From contig JAAZOI010000141.1 in assembly GCA_012797825.1 (NCBI GenBank), positions 1 through 12,646 of the forward strand: a stretch of 12,646 nucleotides of DNA. Reading direction: 5' to 3'. A program made the position numbers and the translations under genes. Positions 12,534 to 12,646 of this stretch are shown piece after piece (position 1 is the first letter of the stretch; each line of letters begins with the position of its first letter). The DNA comes from Eubacteriaceae bacterium. GTDB lineage: Bacteria > Bacillota > Clostridia > Eubacteriales > UBA1433. The notes below the pieces were generated by a model. The model was not told where the DNA came from, ran no database searches, and worked only from the letters and a program-made list of their open reading frames with translations.

Positions 12534-12646
12534 GCGCGGAAGAAAAACCGGACGAAATTAATATTGTTTTTACAAACGATATGCACTCCCATCTTGATAC
12601 TGAAATAATCAACAGCAACGGATCAATTGTTCAAAAGGGCGGTTTC
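12512..12646 (+). CDS. N-terminal piece of a 5'-nucleotidase, start lost, runs off window
   Basis: In the frame of 12536 this segment reads as the end of a signal peptide, LCIPFALSA, then EEKPDEINIVFTNDMHSHLD and a Gly-rich loop to the window edge. FTNDMHSHL is the first metal-binding motif (D-x-H-x-H) of the 5'-nucleotidase/metallophosphatase family. The frame is open from 12494 but has no ATG, GTG or TTG with a ribosome site, so the start of the signal peptide is absent. This is the mirror complement of what the minus-strand gene at 11130-12530 lacks. The two pieces face away from each other and meet at about 12505-12535. Together they probably belong to one gene whose internal segment has been inverted. 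Confidence 0.7.

Noticed and set aside
12313..12561. Plus-strand reading frame crossing the junction (ending MHSFCIKRGRKTGRN)
   Set aside because: It is antisense to the conserved 5'-nucleotidase body and out of frame with the FTNDMHSHLD piece; it has no ribosome site or recognisable family.
12531..12646. A normal second, divergent 5'-nucleotidase gene on the plus strand
   Set aside because: Not fully excluded, but the piece lacks any start codon or ribosome site, begins mid signal peptide and directly abuts a gene that lacks exactly this part; one split gene is simpler.
1..12646. CRISPR arrays, tRNA or rRNA genes, transposase genes, riboswitches
   Set aside because: No regularly spaced long repeats, no tRNA-like cloverleaf or rRNA stretch, and no transposase or recombinase protein were seen; no non-coding gap exceeds about 150 bases.

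Overview
The window looks like chromosome from a low-GC Gram-positive bacterium, most likely an uncultured member of the class Clostridia. The grounds are AT-rich DNA, strong GGAGG-type ribosome sites, intrinsic terminators with long T runs, the long (animal-like) form of adenylosuccinate lyase, a DUF4358 lipoprotein, a large class A penicillin-binding protein and a BofC-like protein. Species cannot be told from sequence alone, and no rRNA or tRNA was seen.

Layout from left to right. (1) The 3' five-sixths of purB enters from the left edge and ends at a hairpin terminator. (2) Next is a notably AT-rich orphan PIN-domain-like gene. (3) It converges on an HxlR-type repressor, which is divergent from a small FMN-binding split-barrel protein. 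The shared intergenic region holds a promoter and three same-strand GTTAC motifs. (4) Two small genes follow: a 100-residue protein of unknown function and a DUF4358 lipoprotein. The lipoprotein has a very good promoter, a perfect palindrome over its -10 box and a helically phased TACAA series. (5) A stand-alone isocitrate dehydrogenase follows, probably NAD-dependent. (6) A 986-residue class A penicillin-binding protein lies on the minus strand and shares a bidirectional terminator with the dehydrogenase. Its consensus promoter sits back to back with the start of (7), an apparent operon of yebC and two half-size chromate-transporter (CHR) genes. A BofC-like membrane-anchored protein follows. 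(8) The right end holds a broken 5'-nucleotidase-type gene.

The right end is the most striking part. The C-terminal two-thirds of a membrane-anchored 5'-nucleotidase runs on the minus strand. It starts abruptly just before a typical mid-domain strand and lacks a signal peptide and the first metal-binding motif. Immediately beyond it, on the plus strand and facing away, is the missing N-terminal part: the end of a signal peptide followed by the first metal-binding motif (FTNDMHSHLD). That piece has no start codon. The geometry is what results if an internal segment of one gene has been flipped between two sites, one in the signal peptide and one about 120-160 codons later. The junction carries a small palindrome. 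This may be a phase-variable invertible segment in a surface enzyme, a one-off inversion, or a fold-back assembly or amplification chimera. The next few hundred bases beyond the window would decide.

Most other genes are housekeeping: purine synthesis, glutamate-precursor synthesis, cell-wall synthesis and gene regulation. Apart from the yebC-CHR-CHR set and the divergent HxlR/flavoprotein pair, they appear to be separate transcription units divided by terminators.
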